A DNA stretch of 64,000 bases, taken from assembly GCA_018398815.1 (NCBI GenBank), contig CM031620.1, forward strand, positions 57,282,639 through 57,346,638, given 5' to 3'. The translations under genes and the position numbers were made by a program. A model generated the notes under the pieces. It was given only the letters and a program-made list of their open reading frames with translations, was not told the DNA's origin and did not search any database. The DNA comes from Conus ventricosus (Eukaryota; Mollusca; Gastropoda; Neogastropoda; Conidae). Positions 22,606-34,359 of the stretch are shown here, one piece after another (within the stretch, counting starts at the first letter, position 1; each line of letters opens with the position of its first letter).

Positions 22606-23797
22606 TTTGAAAATCAGTATGTCTTCTTTAAAACCGTGGGTTTTAGATATTCAGAAGGAAGGAGAAGTGGGAAGTGAACCAGCAAGCGAATAGTGTTAAA
22701 GGATTCTTTTTAGCTTTGTATTGTTCAACATTGATTGAATTCTCCACATTTTCTGTCTCACCGCGTCGAAGGCTTTCATCGCGTTGTCAGCGCTGATTTC
22801 CTCTCTGACTTCATGTGATTTTCTCCCTCGTTTCTCTTGAATTTGCCGTGGAACAAACATCATGCCAGCAGTTCCGGTTTCAACCGTGGTGATTAATGTA
22901 CCAGGAAATTTATGGATCACTTCTTTATATTCCATAGAGTTAACGGCTTTTTTATATATAGATATTGACGGTTCGATTGAGAGGGAAACATTAGTGATTG
23001 ATCCGTACAGCCAGTGAACGAGTAAAGGGAGGGACTGTTATCAATCACACTGCCTCATTACTTTGTTTATTTCACGTTGCCTGTGCTCAGTTATGGGGGG
23101 AAACGTTAGGCGGACGATTCAAATGGGATGAGCTTTAACTGTTACGTCAATGCGAAATGACAAACCATGTTGCTCTGAGCTTTAACGTGTTCGTGACGAG
23201 AGGCGAGAACTGGCAAGGGAGGAAAGGCGGCTTTCTAGGCCACCTCGACCATCACGAAGATCACTCTGCGACTGGGAGTACATGTGCACTTCACTTCTCA
23301 TAGGGGAACTGCAAAGTAAACATGGCAGCCATCATTCGTCTCTCTCTCTCTCCACATCCCCTTCTCTTCCTTCCCTCTTCACTCTTATTCCAGTCCATTT
23401 ATCGCACGTGAATGAAGACAGACAAACTGCCTCTGTTGTTATTTTCTAAAGGCCGGCCGACGGCGAGAGCTATCCGTGATAGAACTGTTTTAAACTGGAA
23501 CAAGAGATGAAGAAAAAAAAAAGAGTATTAGTCTTTCTAGCACAAACGTATGAATGTGAATGAGACAAAGAGGCAACCAGATACGTACGAAAAGGGCAAA
23601 AACTAACAAACATATAAACAAACAAAACAAAACAAAACAAAAAGGGGGGTGGGGGGGGGGGGGGCAAACGGAATCAAAGAATCACAAAAAGTAGACATTT
23701 CTGGCACAATTTTTTTTTAAATGTGGGGATACAATGTGTGCTAAAAAAAGCGTGTGCACACTGATCCGTCCACTTACCCATACACGCTCACGCACAT

Positions 23798-23832
<35 letters not shown>

Positions 23833-24945
23833 TCATGACGAAAATAGATCGTGATAGCAACAGCTCTTTGTGTTTGTGCTGTGAACACTAACACCAACTA
23901 CCGCTAAACTGCAAGCCTTATAAGCTCAACGATTACCGCCTAGCCACCAAACTAATGATGATAGCCAAATAATGACGTGATGTCCACGGCTTTCAGTCAG
24001 TGTTTAGGTCGTTACAGGTTGATGGTCCCCCCCCCCCCCCCACCCCACACCCCTCAAAGGTGAAATGGTAGACAGGGAGATCCATGGTAGGTGGGTAGTG
24101 GGGGGAGGGTAGAGGGGGGGGGGGGGGTAGAAAAGCTATCTAACGCTACACTGATAACACTTCAATGACAGTCGCGTTAATATGAGCATGGAAAAAGGCA
24201 GCTTTTATGTTGGGCGCCAGCGGGCATTAAAATCGCCACATCTGACTGTCAACACGTTGCTGTATCACTAAGGCAACCAGACACTGTGAAACAAATCATC
24301 AACAACATTCAGTGTATCATAAGGGCACTTGGAAGAGCGCTTTCCCTCGCCACACAACTCGTTCTCCTGCCAGGGGAATTAATAGTCGGCCATAGTTGAA
24401 TTATTTCCATGCACTTTTGAATGGATCTGTGGTATACGAAAATATCAAAACGTCAACGGTGATATTTTTCGAAAGAGTTAATATTCGATGGAATAATTTC
24501 ACCTCATGAATACTTATCAGGTTGTGAATACTAATTTCATATTGTTCACGTTCAGTAGGGATTTAAAAAAAAAAATCTATCTCATCTTTCGTGTCCGACA
24601 GCAATCAATCACTTTTGCCAAAGTACTTTAAACAATCTTGTTTCTTCCCATTTGGTATGTCGACAGCATCATCGACGGAAAAAAATGTAAAGCAAATCGC
24701 TGTGTAAGTAACCATTCAGAGCGCCAGATCATATGTCAAGATTCGTAAGTAATCTCACATTAATGTATTGCGCAGTTTACGTTTATCACCTCCTAAGGGG
24801 CTATGGCCTTCATGAATAACACCCTCACTCTCACCCACCCTCACCCTCTTCTCTCTCCTCTCTCTCTCTCTCTCTCTCACCTTTATAGAAATATCTCGGT
24901 CAAGGTTTCCCCCTAACCCCCCCATCTCCCCAAATTCTACTTCCC

Positions 24946-24997
<52 letters not shown>

Positions 24998-25224
24998 GAA
25001 CGAGAGTTGTTTTTTCTTTGTATTCTTGTGACTGTGTGTGTGTGAGGTCTGCCAATCAATAGTTCCTTCACCCCGGGATACGGTTCCAGGAGTACAGACT
25101 GGTTAAGGGACGGCCTTCCGGATGACATCCGTCACTGCCTGACAGTAATAGAGCCCCTTGGGACTTGGGTTCGATTCCCGTGAGGCGTGAAGTGAACCGT
25201 GTTCCCTGGAACCCTCCCCTTCCC
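22606..25224. other. 2.6 kb without recognisable gene
   Basis: Contains simple tracts: poly-G at 23645-23664, (CT)n at 23800-23831, poly-C at 24027-24041, poly-G at 24113-24127, and (CT)n at 24849-24880 and 24952-24996. A minus frame of 79 codons at 22696-22935 has mixed composition but no known domain. Around 25085-25180 the word 'gggttcgattccc' resembles a tRNA B box, perhaps a decayed SINE head; I could not find a convincing A box. Confidence 0.4.
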
Positions 25225-25343
25225 TCCCTGTCTCTCTCTCTCTCCTCTCTCTCCCAGACACAGACACCACACACAGACACACACACAACACACACACAAC
25301 ACACCACACCACACACACAACACGCACACACACACACACACAC

Positions 25344-25378
<35 letters not shown>

Positions 25379-25500
25379 GCGCATGTTCGCACACAGGCGC
25401 GCGCGTGCACACACACACACAAACACACACACACACACATACATACACGTGCACATCTTCGCACACACACACACACACGGACGCGCGCGCGCGCGCGGGG
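25225..25500. repeat. (CT)n-(CA)n-(CG)n compound microsatellite
   Basis: (CT)n about 30 bp, degenerate (CA)n about 220 bp, and a closing (CG)n run at about 25483-25498. Confidence 0.95.
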
Positions 25501-25574
25501 CTTGCACATTCTATCTCAACACATGTTTACAAAAGTATAGACATTCTTGTTTTTCGTGACGCGCAGCACTTGAA

Positions 25575-25745
25575 CAACAACAACAACAACAATGGTAATA
25601 ATAATAATGATAATATAATAATAACATTGATATTAATGATAATAACAATAATGATAATGATGATTATAAAATTAATAATGATAACAATAATAGCAACAAC
25701 AACAACAATAATAATAATTAAAAGATAATAATAATAATAATGAGA
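25575..25745. repeat. (AAC)n/(AAT)n trinucleotide tract
   Basis: Interrupted AAC, AAT and GAT triplets over 170 bp. Confidence 0.9.
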
Positions 25746-25815
25746 ATGCAACTATTCGCGCTACGTTTAATGCAGTTCTTATTCAGCTTCTTGCTTATGT
25801 ATGAGCCATAAGTGT

Positions 25816-25818
25816 CCC

Positions 25819-25849
<31 letters not shown>

Positions 25850-25863
25850 AAAAAAAAAAAAAA
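25816..25863. repeat. poly-C / poly-A block
   Basis: About 23 C followed by about 24 A. Confidence 0.95.
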
Positions 25864-26124
25864 GTTGAAGGCCAGAGAAAGACAAGTTTCGCTGCAGACG
25901 AAATCGATGGAGTCATTGTTACTGGCTGTGACAATATTTCTCGCGCAGCCTGCCGTTTGCCTTGGCCCCAGCCCCACAAGTAACGAGAATCACCCATGCA
26001 TGTCTTGGCTCAGTCCACAAAGAAAAGGGAGGCACCAGCCTCCGTGGCCCTGTGGTTCTTAGCGTCGCATATTGCCGGAAGATGAGCTTCCGATTCTCAC
26101 CACACCCGTGTAATTTGTATAGGG

Positions 26125-26293
26125 TTTTTTTTTTTTTTTTTTGTGGCATCGGTTATCGGATCAATGGAGCACCTAAGGCAGTGAGTTTTTTTTCTTCCCT
26201 TTTTTTTTCGTCTTTTTTTTTTTTTTCGTCCTAAGGCCGAAATCCACCTCTTCATTTTTTGGTGCTTCACTCTGTCCTCTTCATCTGCCAAAC

Positions 26294-26326
<33 letters not shown>

Positions 26327-26478
26327 CAATTTCCACTACTAGCTTTTTTCTTTCTTTTCTTTTTTTTCTCCTAACCAGTCCTTACACACCATGGGTAGTC
26401 TGTATATTCTCTTAACAAATGGACATAGTCTTGCTGATTTTAATGTTTTGGTGTTTGATGCAAAATGTCTGGGTTTGT
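26125..26478 (-). repeat. dispersed repeat R1, copy 3 (minus)
   Basis: Reverse complement of the R1 blocks. Poly-T at 26125-26142 corresponds to the A-tail, then 'ggcatcggttatcggatca', 'gcacctaaggc', 'cttcactctgtcctcttcat' and, at the far end, 'ctgattttaatgttttggtg' and 'tctgggtttg'. A (CA)n microsatellite at 26296-26325 sits inside. A stretch just upstream (26040-26110) looks weakly tRNA-like. Confidence 0.8.
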
Positions 26479-27858
26479 TAATGTTCTAGTGTGTGTTGTA
26501 CTGGCACTCTCACATGATAATGTGTTGCTTATACAAAGAGAACAACATAATGAATCAAAAGACTTATACTTGATTATTTTCTATTCTTTCAGATTTTCCC
26601 AAGAGAGAGACAGACAGACAGACAGACAGGCAGACAGACAGTGGCGGCATCATAGAGTTGTATGTAGAGTTTGTTACAAATCGTCCCACCAGTTGGCTAT
26701 TCCCGAAGAGGCCAGCCTTATAGCGAAATTTGTGTAGGATATTTCGGGCCCGACTGGCTCTACTTGAAGATGACTTTCCCATGAAATGAAAGGGAGGAAA
26801 AGGACCACACCGTCAAGGTTCCTCCTATAGCTAAACGCTTTTTTTCCTTCTGAGAATGTGGCTCAGATTTCGAGACCTACACTGCAGGTGCCTAGTTTCA
26901 CGGGCCTGGTTGACGCCGGGACATTCTATGAAAGGAAACGTAAAGCACAGCCGGCCCTGATAATGTCGTCTCAGTCCCCAGAATGGACCTTTCAAAATAA
27001 TCGTCTTCATCACCCTCATCCTATTCGATCGGACTCTTCATGTCTCGCTGTCATGGTGACCTCAGTTTCGAGTTCCTCTTGTCTTTATCCTTGGTGTATG
27101 TATGTCGTGGGGGGTGAATATCGGGGGGGGGGGGGGGGGGGGGGGGGGCACTCACCCATGTTGACCCCACAGCAAAGTAACTGTTGTCATTCGTAGGAGA
27201 GGTATAAATAAATGTCTGTGGCTCAATGGTAAAACACCCAGGCGTTTGATTAGCGGAGAAACAGACACATATGCATTGTACATGAATAGATTATATATAA
27301 ACACACACGGTCCTTGATGTAGATTTTGGCTCAACTGAATTCACAAGCTGATCACAAGCTCCCTAAAAGGCCTACATTCTGCTGTTGTTTTTTTTTACAG
27401 TTTCCCTTATATTGACCTACAGTGATAGGGCTTGAACAAAGGTTGAAACTTCGATTGTATTATATGCCTTGGGAATTGTTCGGGGGAAAAAACCACAAAG
27501 CTTTTTGCAAGGTCAACACATTTATTATAAATGTAGGGGAAGACTTGACTATTTCACACCAGACTTGACAAACAGCTTTACGCAACCACGGTTTCTACCA
27601 TGTCTATTGCCATGTCAGTCAAAGGTTATTACTTAAATTGTATCATGTCACGTTCAAAATGCACACTCTAGGACACGTTTACTCGTTTGAGATTTTAGAA
27701 TATCACCATGACATGGCCACTTGTTTAACTTCAGAGCCACAGAGGGTGAGGGCGGTGACAGTTGTTAGCTTTGTTAAGATTATCTTGCGGGCTCGGAATT
27801 TCCAGAAGGCGGGAGGTGCAATATTCTTATAGATGGACATAATTATTATTATCTCTCC
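26479..27858. other. 1.4 kb without recognisable gene
   Basis: (CAGA)n at 26603-26641 and poly-G at 27122-27148. A 112-codon plus frame at 26858-27196 runs through the G-run and has no recognised domain. Confidence 0.4.
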
Positions 27859-27898
27859 CTCTGCCTGCCTTTCTTTCTTTCTCTCTCTTTTCTCTCTC

Positions 27899-27982
<84 letters not shown>

Positions 27983-28012
27983 ATCATATATATGTGTGCA
28001 TATATGTATTTG

Positions 28013-28057
<45 letters not shown>

Positions 28058-28070
28058 GAGAGAAGAATTG

Positions 28071-28117
<47 letters not shown>

Positions 28118-28119
28118 TA

Positions 28120-28158
<39 letters not shown>
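27859..28158. repeat. compound (CT)n(TA)n(TG)n(GA)n(CA)n(TA)n
   Basis: Six different dinucleotide blocks in succession. Confidence 0.95.
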
Positions 28159-28159
28159 G

Positions 28160-28465
28160 TTATAAACAAAGCTTGCTCGTATGTCTTAGATTAAAGAAAT
28201 AGGGGGAGATAAGCATTCATATCTGCAGTGGCAGTTAATACTGCCTAACTAACAGTATGTCCTCAAGTGGGTGGGTGGGGAAAAAATAAAATAAATGCTT
28301 TCAAAATGAGCCTTCAGCAAGCTTATATCTCCAATAGGGAGGAAACTCACTAACACATAAACTCCTGGTCATATACCAATATTTCGAAACTTGGTTGTTT
28401 CTCCTCAGTGACCGCGGGAAGTGGTAATTTGACTCCTCTGCCTTTTCGGTTTTAAGAAGAATGCT
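28160..28465 (-). repeat. dispersed repeat R2, copy 1 (minus)
   Basis: Reverse-complement match to 49818-50112. Shared words include 'ggcagag...caaattaccactt', 'cggtcactgaggagaa', 'ttagtgagttt', 'ctgcagatatgaat' and 'aatctaagacat'. Both copies are bounded by (TA)n tracts. No coding capacity; class unknown. Confidence 0.75.
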
Positions 28466-28468
<3 letters not shown>

Positions 28469-28537
<69 letters not shown>

Positions 28538-28548
28538 ATAATATAAGT
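28469..28548. repeat. (TA)n microsatellite
   Basis: About 75 bp of (TA)n separating R2 from the PLE 3' end. Confidence 0.95.
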
Positions 28549-28604
28549 GTGGTTAAAATACCCAAAATGATTTTGATAGTGCTCGACCCCTTGGGGAGCA
28601 ACAT

Positions 28605-29327
28605 TTGTTAAAATAGGTTTTTTAAAATAGAATCTACACATTTGTTTCGAGCACGTTGCGCTGTCATCAGGATGGTTTTTGGTTTGCCCACCGCCGATGT
28701 TATATAGCGTGTGGGCTCCCGTTTGCGGTTGTTTGCACGTGCGGGTTGGCCTGCACGTGTTTTTTTGGGGGCTTTCAGGTTTTTGTTTTGGGTGTATTCA
28801 CTAACAACGATTTCCATTTATGCCTGCAGTTGTTTACTATTTCTGTTTTGGTGTTTAAAGTTGCTAAGTGTGGTTTGCATAGTATTATCCATTTTCAGTT
28901 AAACATAGGTTGCACCTTTTTGAAACATTGCTGTATGGTGATGCTCTTTTTATGATTTTCCAGAATATATTGTAGCTTGTTTTTGCGTCTTTAAGTTTCC
29001 AGATATATTTGCTCAGTTCTGTTTGGTTTTTATATTTTTCTTTATTAAAATGACTGTTTGTGGTTTGCATATCTGGTTTTGAAGTGGTTTTCAGTGATCC
29101 CTATGTATGTTTCGTTTTCATTTTCTGATGTCACAGTGGCTTGGTATACAATGTTGTTGTGAAGGCATTTATTGCTCAGGGGGCACTGCTCTTTTTTGAT
29201 GCAGTTGCAAGATTTCCTTTCTTCACCCTTCTTTGCTGTGTTGGTTTTCATTTTATTAGATGCGTCAATTAAATTTTTGAGGTTGGGCATGCATGAATAC
29301 GATAGTTTGACGGTGTTTTTTGTTGAA
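28605..29327 (-). mobile_element. Penelope-like element copy A, 5'-truncated
   Basis: Minus-strand 3' part of a Penelope-like retroelement. Two frames, 29290-29045 and 29070-28885, joined by a frameshift near 29050-29070, encode the Cys motif CNCIKKEQCPLSNKC and a GIY-YIG nuclease domain: VYQA for GIY, TYIGIT for YIG, the Arg of KTRYANH and the Glu of TELSKYIW. The family's nuclease nicks target DNA for reverse transcription. Sequence is nearly the same as copy B at 45463-46179. The reverse transcriptase is absent because this copy is truncated at about 29327, where it meets copy B head-to-head. Confidence 0.9.
28644..28670 (-). ncRNA. hammerhead-like core motif in PLE copy A
   Basis: On the minus strand, CTGATGA, then a 5 bp stem (AGCGC/GTGCT, with one G-U pair) around an AAC loop, then CGAAAC. 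PLE terminal regions are known to carry hammerhead-related motifs. The closing pair next to the core is C/C instead of G-C, and no helix III or cleavage triplet is evident, so activity is doubtful. Confidence 0.4.
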
Positions 29328-29593
29328 GGAAACTTATAAGAAACTCAACATTTGATGTAACCATGGGATCATATGACGGTGCAGAACATGCAAATTGGTC
29401 GGACTATTTATGCTATCCAACATCAAGAAACAACTTGGAAATTAAGTTGGATTATACAGAGACGACGGCCTTGCTGCACTAACCAACAACCCAAGAACCA
29501 TTGAAAATAAGAAAAAAAGAATTATGTAAAATCTTCCAAAACCACAACTTAAAAATCACCATTGAAGCAAACAAAAAGGTAGTAAACTACCTG
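29328..29593 (+). mobile_element. Penelope-like element copy B, left part (RT)
   Basis: Plus-strand reverse transcriptase fragment. It reads STFDVTMGSYDGAE and LVGLFMLSNIKKQL, then the catalytic motif C YRDD (codons 29455-29466, within [13 protein letters not shown]), then KVVNYL, where it stops at the Polinton left end. The reading resumes at 45104 with LDITLDLINYIYKPY, so the same open frame was split by the insertion. Frameshifts are present near 29388 and 29450. The 5' part of the element is missing. Confidence 0.88.
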
Positions 29594-29739
29594 AGAGAAC
29601 AGTAATATGCCGACTCTAGGCCACTTTCGCCCTCAACCCGTTTTCGGGCGAAAGTGACCTAGAATCAGCATATTACTGTTCTCTGACAAGTAAGACTTCA
29701 ATAACCAAAAATAACGATTATCTACAGACAGACATACTG
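29594..29739 (+). repeat. Polinton left terminal inverted repeat
   Basis: About 146 bp matching the reverse complement of 44957-45103, including 'gacaagtaagacttcaata' and 'accaaaaataacgattatct'. The outer 91 bp (29594-29684) is itself a palindrome with 39 bp arms and about three mismatches. Confidence 0.93.
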
Positions 29740-30331
29740 TGTAGGGTTATCCGTTTTCAATACTAATTTACTAAACTTTTCAGATTTCAGTTTTTGCTTA
29801 ATCCTATGTTTTTCCTGATCATTTTCAATAACATCATTTTCGCGCAAACATTCTTCAAATGAGTCTTTGTCTTTCATGTGAAATAACACTACAGTCTTTA
29901 ACTGTTCTCTAAAGTCTTTTAAAACTGAGTTATTTTTTTTGGCATAAAACCCACACACTTATCCTAGCATGCCTTCCACTGAAAGCTAGTTTTGACAAAG
30001 TGTTTCTTTTTAACTATGTCTCTTTCTGCTGAACAGTCATCTATAATAAATAGTGTTTGCGTTCCTTCAAACAATCTATAAAACTGTTCTAAACACTCAC
30101 TCAGTTTATTGCTAGGATCAACTAAATATATTTCATCATCTGTCCATATAAACCTTCTATCATGATATGCTTTGTTCCATTTAAGTGTTGGACAGAAAAT
30201 CACATATGATCAAAATTATAACGATAAACTGTTTGTAACAGGTCGAGGATAAATATTGTTTTTCCACAACCAGTTTGTCCACAAATTAATGAACAATGAG
30301 GGGTTTTTGTCATAAAGTTTAACTGCTCCAT
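29722..30331 (-). pseudogene. Polinton packaging ATPase (FtsK/HerA, A32-like)
   Basis: DNA-packaging ATPase of the FtsK/HerA superfamily that would pump the element's DNA into capsids. The likely start is the ATG at 30331. Walker A GQTGCGKT lies at about 30257-30280 and Walker B LFIIDDC at about 30033-30056. The C-terminal part at 29958-29722 includes NSVLKDFREQLK and KDKDSFEECLREND, both characteristic of Polinton ATPases. At about 203 codons it is near the usual length. There is an in-frame stop or frameshift near 30210 and another near 29960, so the copy is not readable as one frame. The stop codon lies 17 bp inside the left terminal repeat. Confidence 0.9.
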
Positions 30332-30445
30332 AGTTTTATAACAGAATTTAATCTAATCCATTTTATTATTTTATCATGCTCTCCGTCAAAACTTGTTCAG
30401 TATAATAAAACCCTATGAGGCCTAAATGTGTAAGATTAATCCAAT

Positions 30446-31203
30446 TTAGTTCTGTAGATTGTTTCTATTTAAGTCAACATTGATTTTGTTGCTTGTTGTT
30501 ATGACCTTAATATCCTCACCATTGTGAAGAACAACGACAACAACGTTAAGGCGTTTAACGTCTAAGTTTTGCCAGCTAATATTAATTCCTTTTATAAGGT
30601 CGTCACTAACGCCACAACCCCATCCCTCTCCACATCTTTAAAGACAGAAATTTCAAATATTATTGTGAACGTGTCTCCTAATTTTCTGCTTGGAAAGAAC
30701 TGTAATTTTGTAGAAGCTTTTTTTAAAACCGTTTCTTTTCTGTGGAGGATGTACTGTTTTTTCCCATACGGTGTTATTTCAATTTCTTTCGGCTATTGTC
30801 GTCTGGCATAAGACTTACATGTAAAGGGCCAGAGTTGAATGCTTTTCTGAAACTTTTTTGACGGCTAAAATATGTAAATGGGCTTATGAATTCAAATTTT
30901 ATTTCCCATTCTAAATATGGTTCTAAGTGCCATTTGAGGTCAGGTTTTCGAATATTTTTATATTCATACTGACCAACATTATTTGCTTCTAGATTGCGCA
31001 GTTGTTCTAGTTTAGGAAACTTTTTGCTGTCGCCAACCTCTTTGCGTTTATAATCACCATCTTTAGTGTACTCAAAACCATACAAAGCGCCTATCTCACC
31101 ATTCTGTTCAAAGTCTGTAAACGTCTGCAAGGTCTTTTAATTCTAAAGTTATACACCTCACAGGCGCTAATGTAACTCCTGGTTCTTCTGGCCCACGCGA
31201 CAT
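30446..31203 (-). pseudogene. conserved Polinton protein, possible minor capsid
   Basis: Starts at the ATG at 31203 (MSRGPEEPGV) and ends at a TAA at 30446-30448, about 250 codons. Frame changes occur near 31130, near 30780 and near 30610. The middle part (31130-30774) is hydrophilic and mixed with aromatic residues, for example WHLEPYLEWEIKFEF. It lies directly upstream of the ATPase on the same strand, with a gap of about 110 bp. Jelly-roll minor capsid proteins of about this size occur in Polintons, so that is a guess from position and length; I cannot see a diagnostic motif. Confidence 0.55.
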
Positions 31204-31218
31204 TTTTAGTACAGCTTA

Positions 31219-31901
31219 TTATTTTATTTCCAAAACAATGTGCAGGTTATCACATTTCACGATTTTACCTGTTTTGTCTGCAATTTTTATATTAATGATC
31301 AACCTCCCACAAACTAATCTTTTAAACTGTAAATTAGGGAATTGTATAATTTCATAATCGCAATATGCAGCTTTCCCTGATGGAAGAGCTCTTAAAACAG
31401 TTGAGGGCCTTCCATCATATAAGTTTTCATCAGTGCTTAGCTCATCTAAATGAACATAGAGGTATGAATGTAAGCAAGATCGACCGGATTTTCTCCCTCA
31501 TAAGTAGTTTTGTCTGGTGTAACTCTAAATCTATGATTGTCAGCTGCAAAGCCTAACATTTTAGCTAGTTCTTTATCAAATAGTAACCTACTTCTTCTTC
31601 AGGCTTGAATGTTAACATTGTTTTTAGATTCGCATTGTTAAGTTTGAGAGTAATGTCGAAGTTACTCATTGCTTCTTTTAGTGAGCAAAACCCGATAATA
31701 ACCATCAGGTATTGTTAACTGGCTAACTTTGGCCCTGTTTTGTCAATTTTTTGAATCTTATTATTCTTCTTTGATTCACTTATATTAAACCATACAACTT
31801 TGTAAAATATTTCATGAAGCGCAACCATTTTGGCTCCGCATTTGTTTTCAACAGCATGTTCTAAAAACGAAGGACGGTCTTGGGTTGTTATTGTCAAACA
31901 T
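31219..31901 (-). pseudogene. conserved Polinton protein, unnamed
   Basis: About 230 codons on the minus strand ending at a TAA at 31219-31221, 16 bp from the next gene. ATGs at 31930 and 31901 are both possible. The inner one is preferred because the outer overlaps the start of the plus-strand gene at 31921. Readable segments include ALHEIFYKVVWFNISESKKN near the N-terminus and an Ile/Lys-rich C-terminus (INIKIADKTGKIVKC). The 'ALxEIxxxxxWxNI' pattern is familiar from Polinton-encoded proteins of unknown role. Several frameshifts break it. Confidence 0.5.
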
Positions 31902-31920
31902 TTTTTTAAACAGAATAAAA

Positions 31921-33094
31921 ATGAGTGCATTCAAATATACTGGCGCAAAATATTCTGTTGGGCCGCACTACAATCTTAAAATATAGCAATGATACTCTTG
32001 ACATTGCTGTGACCCAGACTGCCTCTTTTCATAAAAGGTGAGTACTCCATTGAAGAGCTATCTAACCCCCTATGAAAACGACCACATCAAGAAAGCGTGG
32101 TTTAGTCATCCGATGCATTTTTTATCAGAACAGTTAAACTTTGCTGTGTTTTGCGCATCAACTGGGTGTGGAGTGGCGTATGTGATCATTTAAATCACCA
32201 TGATCCTTTGGTGAGGTCAGTGTACAGATTTCATTTCTATTACACCTTTAGACGTATTTTGGCTGAATTGCAAGCGCCATTGCCAAATGACAACGTTTAA
32301 TCCATTCAGCAACAGAATAGACATGAAGGCTTTTGAAAGGATCTGTAACGAATTCAATATTAACATCAAGACAGACTTTAGACAAAAGTTGGATCATAAT
32401 CATGGTCTAGGCGACCTTTATTATTGGGGCACGCACAAAAAAGTATAACTATGACTGGCATTCTCCTTTAAATCTTTCTTTCCAGGGCACAACTGTTAAG
32501 CCTGTGTCCCTACAGCAAGAGCATAAAACAGGCATGGACAACATTTTATCTTAGACACTTCTAAGGGCCTAACTAGGGCGGGAATAGAACGAATAAACGA
32601 CTCTATTCGTACTTACGTTTGGTGTTTGCTAGGGTCGCAAGCACAGGCAGATCGAGCATAACTGATCCTTCTACTGGCTTTGACGCCCAAAAACAATACT
32701 TAGCAAATTTAGAGGACGCCATTAATTCTACAGTTGATTTACCTTCAAGTATTAAAAGATACCAAATGTTTTACAATACGCAAGATCGAAAGTAGACTTT
32801 GCCGTTGGCACTGGTTTATACATGCTGCCTTCTGACCTCAGACTCCAGGTAGGAATAATAATAAACTATAATAATGAAATTCTTATAGCAGGCAATGAAC
32901 AGAAGGTTGGGAAAAAACGACATAATTCTGAGCCAGTAATATTACAAACAATAAAGAACACCCAAGAATAAGTCATCCAATCCCGCGGCCCAAAGCCAAA
33001 GGCCATTGAAGACTCAGCAAAGCTCGCGGACTCTGTTCGCGATGACCATGAATATGAAAAGACAGCGCTTGTTCTTTGGATTAAACTGGCCTAG
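31921..33094 (+). pseudogene. conserved Polinton structural-protein candidate
   Basis: Opens with MSAFKYTGAKYSVGPHYN at 31921 and is followed in shifting frames by WEYSIEELSNPYEND, AWFSHPMHFLSEQLNFAVF, RRILAELQAPLPND and AGIERINDSIRT. Each segment is well conserved in tone, with no in-frame stops within segments, and frame changes every 50-150 bp. The end is placed at the TAG at 33092-33094, after a short hydrophobic stretch (TALVLWIKLA). The start is divergent from the minus gene at 31219-31901, so a shared bidirectional promoter is likely. It is a Polinton gene with a probable virion role; the exact assignment is uncertain. Confidence 0.6.
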
Positions 33095-33107
33095 GATTAC
33101 TTGGTCT

Positions 33108-34319
33108 TTATCTTACTAAAATTAACCCAACTATTAAGAGAACTAATGTCCATAAGTGCTCGGCCATAAAGCCAACTACTTTGCTTGCAGTAGACAAAGC
33201 CAGCTGACAATACTCCCCAATATTCCTGGTAAAGCGTCCACGGCTTTACCAGCTAATTTTTTAATAAACTTGCAAGATGATCAAGCTGTTTTTTACCCAT
33301 GATTTATCAGGTGGGAGGCGATGGCGGCGGAGGCACTGAACTTTGGCTACTGCCGCCTGTAATAGCCATTACAGTGTACTTATTGCAAATCCTAAGGCTG
33401 TTATAAACGCTTGCTAATGTGACGCCTTGCTCTCTAAACAGCGTTTTTATTCGTTCTGCTAGCGTTGTGTCTTCATATAAAATTTTTCGGATAGTTTCTC
33501 TTATTCTATTCACTTGAGTTCGTAATTGGTCTCGGTTAGTAGTTAGCACTTCTAGTCTTGCTGATTTCTTGTTCAAGATCTTTTAGTCTTTGGGTTATTC
33601 TTTCTTTAATATCATGCCCTAAGTCGGCGTCATCAGCCTCAACGAGTTTTCTTTTTCTCTTCTATATGCCCATCTAGTCACCTAGTTTTGCTAAATTGTT
33701 TGTTAATTCGCCTCTGATGGTTCTTAAAGCATGATCAAGGGCCGCTATTTCTCGCATGGGTAGCGGTGAGTCGTGTATAGTCTTTATGCTGTTTCTTCTG
33801 AAAACTGGTTTCTGCTTCTATTGTATTTATTAATTCACCTGCTGATTGATTTAATTCTTTAAGTTCCATGTTTTGCATTTGGTTATCTGTTGGGAGTTCT
33901 TGCAGTGTGTTTTGAAGTTTAGAACTGCCTCCGCCCTTAATTTTGGCCTAACAAGGCCAAGGCGATTTTGTACGCTCGCAGGGAGTCTATTTCTAATTGA
34001 ACCCACGGCTAAAAACTTTGATGGGTCTTTTTTTAGTTGTAAGCTGAACAAGTTGTCCTTGGTCGCTCCTCACAAACAAATGGTTATCTTTTACTTCAAA
34101 TCATTAGGGTCTATAAATTCGGGAGGTTCTTGGCCTAAACTTTGGTATAATGATCTGACCTTACTTTCTGTTAATTTATACGACTTGTTGGTAATGTACT
34201 CCCGATTTCTGCTAATTCATCATGCAATGAGAGCCCCGAGCGATGCCGCTCCCAAGGGAATCACTCATGTCGTCTCCAGGATCAAAAACCTCATAATCTT
34301 CATCTTCAATGCCTGCCAT
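33108..34319 (-). pseudogene. conserved Polinton membrane-tail protein
   Basis: About 400 codons on the minus strand. Start at 34319 (MAGIEDEDYEVFDPGDD, an acidic N-terminus) and stop at 33108-33110. A central region at 34051-33851 includes PASVQNRLGLVRPKLRAEA. The C-terminal part has the coiled-coil-like ERIKTLFREQGVTLASVYNS (33437-33390 area), a Pro-rich link, a segment like KAVDALPGILGSIVSW and a final hydrophobic helix (LVLLIVGLIL). This combination is typical of a long Polinton protein of unknown function. At least four frameshifts. It meets the plus gene tail-to-tail with 13 bp between stops. Confidence 0.6.
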
Positions 34320-34359
34320 GTTTCTTTAATAATTAATTTTTTATTTTGTTTTATAAAAA

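Noticed and set aside
22696..22935. 79-codon minus ORF as a gene
   Set aside because: Plausible composition but no domain, homology recollection or splice signals; left unannotated.
25085..25190. fourth SINE head
   Set aside because: Only a B-box-like word was found; no convincing A box or shared body.
31365..31556. plus ORF inside the Polinton
   Set aside because: It is the shadow of the minus-strand conserved gene 31219-31901, whose segments read continuously there.
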